Source of the DNA: Lewinellaceae bacterium
GTDB taxonomy: Bacteria; Bacteroidota; Bacteroidia; Chitinophagales; Saprospiraceae
Length of the DNA stretch: 64,000 bases
NCBI GenBank assembly: GCA_020636405.1
Contig: JACJXW010000004.1
Location: 1,984,001 to 2,048,000 of the forward strand
Direction of reading: 5' to 3'
The notes beneath the pieces are model-generated. The model had not been told where the DNA came from, searched no databases, and was given only the letters and a program-made list of their open reading frames with translations. Positions 62,771-64,000 of this stretch are shown one piece after another. The translations under genes and the position numbers were made by a program. Each line of letters starts with the position of its first letter. The stretch's first letter is position 1.

Positions 62771-64000
62771 ATGGAAAATCGGATGATACTCTGGCTGGCC
62801 GCACTGTTCCTGGGGCCTCTGGCTTTCGGACAGGCTACTTTGCAACTGCCCTATCAGATCCACACGTTGCCCAATGGGCTGACGGTCATTTTGCACGAAG
62901 ACCACAGCGTGCCCATGGTGGCTGTCAATGTATGGTACCATGTGGGCTCGGGTTACGAAAAACCGGGGCGCACGGGTTTCGCCCACCTCTTTGAACACCT
63001 TATGTTCGAGGGTTCCGGCAATGTAGCGGAGGGCGACTTCGACAACCTGCTGGAATCCGTCGGCGGAAACAACAACGGGTCCACCAATACCGACCGCACC
63101 AATTATTATGAGATCCTGCCTTCCAGCGCATTGGACATTGCGCTGTTTCTGGAATCCGACCGCATGGGCTACCTGCTAAACGCCATGTCTCCCGAAAAAG
63201 TAGACGGGCAGCGCGACGTGGTGAAGAACGAGCGGCGCCAATCTTACGAGAACCGCCCGTACGGAATGTCCTGGATCAAGCTTCAGGAAACCCTTTACCC
63301 GAAGGGGCACCCCTACAATTGGCCTACCATCGGATATATGGAGGACCTGACCGCAGCTTCCTATGAGGACGTGGTAGATTTTTTCAACCGGTACTATTGT
63401 CCCAAGAATGCTTCTCTGGTCATCGCAGGAGATATTGACCCCGAAAAGACTTTAGAGCGGGTAAAGTACTGGTTTGCCGAGATCCCGGCAGGGGAGGAAG
63501 TGCTTCCGCCGCAGTCCCCCAACTTTTCCATGGAAGGGCCGGAGTACCTCACGCTAGAGGATAAGGTTCAGTTACCACGCCTCTACCTGGCGTACCCGAC
63601 GGCCTCTTTCTATGCACCTGGAGATGCAGAGATGGACATTCTCGCGGATATCCTGGCCGGTGGAAAGAATTCCCGGCTCTACAAAAAGCTGGTTTACGAA
63701 CTGGGTATTGCCCAGGATGTTTCTGCTTTTCAGGGGTCCCGTGCGTTGGAGTCCATGTTCGTGCTCACGGCAACGGCCCGGCCCGGGCACACCCTGGAGG
63801 AGTTGCTGTCCGTCATCGACGCCGAGATAGAGGGGCTGAAGGTGGCGCCGCCCACCGAGCGGGAATTGGAACGCAGCGTCAACCAGCGCGAGGTGAGCAT
63901 GTTGCGTTCATATCAGAGCCTTTTGGCCAAGGCCGATGCCCTGAATCAATATTACTATTACACCGGCAACCCCGATTACGCCAACGAGGACCTCAATCGC
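62771..64000 (+). CDS. M16 family zinc metalloprotease, N-terminal part (cut by window edge)
   Basis: The first 410 residues are in the window. A signal peptide (MILWLAALFLGPLAFG) is followed by the M16 catalytic domain: HTLPNGLTVILHEDHSVPMVAVNVWYHVGSGYEK, the inverted zinc motif HLFEH at residues 72-76, and the downstream Glu region in KNERRQSYEN. The second, inactive half begins near 170. It is a periplasmic peptidase of the insulinase/PqqL type. The rest lies beyond the window. Confidence 0.92.
   Translation, partial: MENRMILWLAALFLGPLAFGQATLQLPYQIHTLPNGLTVILHEDHSVPMVAVNVWYHVGSGYEKPGRTGFAHLFEHLMFEGSGNVAEGDFDNLLESVGGNNNGSTNTDRTNYYEILPSSALDIALFLESDRMGYLLNAMSPEKVDGQRDVVKNERRQSYENRPYGMSWIKLQETLYPKGHPYNWPTIGYMEDLTAASYEDVVDFFNRYYCPKNASLVIAGDIDPEKTLERVKYWFAEIPAGEEVLPPQSPNFSMEGPEYLTLEDKVQLPRLYLAYPTASFYAPGDAEMDILADILAGGKNSRLYKKLVYELGIAQDVSAFQGSRALESMFVLTATARPGHTLEELLSVIDAEIEGLKVAPPTERELERSVNQREVSMLRSYQSLLAKADALNQYYYYTGNPDYANEDLNR

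Overview
The window comes from a member of the Bacteroidota, most likely the Saprospiria/Lewinella-like branch. Lines of evidence: promoters of the Bacteroidota type (TTG, about 19-20 bases, TAnnTTTG) before several genes; almost no Shine-Dalgarno sequences; a str-S10-spc-alpha supercluster without tuf between fusA and rpsJ; a type IX secretion (T9SS) C-terminal sorting domain; two giant propeller-type sensor kinases; a GIN-domain (DUF2807) lipoprotein; and an effector-associated (EAD11-like) protein of the kind expanded in these bacteria. These assignments come from reading motifs, not from a database search.

Layout. 1-913: tandem 339-bp cassettes, each made of a truncated tRNA-Pro-like sequence followed at once by a small GIY-YIG nuclease gene, ending in an intact tRNA-Pro(CGG) and then tRNA-Thr(CGT). 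1.2-15.3 kb: a membrane protein, a 1562-residue hybrid sensor kinase/response regulator/nucleotide cyclase, envelope lipoproteins, a lipid-anchored inorganic pyrophosphatase, two acyltransferase-type genes, and a NarL-type sensor kinase/regulator pair. 15.5-23.3 kb: FabH, an SDR reductase of the acetoacetyl-CoA reductase type, a solute-symporter/alpha-beta-hydrolase fusion, a mannonate dehydratase remnant and a methyltransferase-like membrane protein. 23.8-35.3 kb: a secreted beta-helix T9SS protein, pirin, a GDCCVxC protein, an MFS transporter, a SAM methyltransferase, a CDF metal exporter, lipoproteins, a GH3 beta-glucosidase and an acyl-ACP thioesterase. 35.7-38.3 kb: an 888-residue EAD11-membrane-repeat-FGE/C-lectin protein whose C-terminus looks like a diversity-generating-retroelement variable region. 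39.1-59.4 kb: the ribosomal protein supercluster (rpsL to rplQ, with fusA, secY, map, infA and rpoA). 59.5-64 kb: a YtxH-like protein, decayed genes, a hemerythrin-like protein, a lipoprotein and the start of an M16 zinc protease.

The ribosomal cluster is complete and collinear, but its gaps hold structures that the genes do not explain: a closed 118-nt fold before rplC, overlapping alternative hairpins between rpsC and rplP, stable hairpins before map and rpoA, and a terminator-like hairpin followed by a three-way-junction fold before rplQ. With promoter-like sites before rpsL, rplP, rplO and infA, they suggest that the cluster is transcribed as several regulated segments.

The least ordinary items are the EAD11/FGE protein with its NNY-codon variable tail, the symporter-hydrolase fusion, the tRNA/GIY-YIG cassette array and the candidate ribosomal RNA leaders. 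Octamer 'word' repeats, REP-like palindromes and a dispersed inverted repeat pair fill many spaces between genes.
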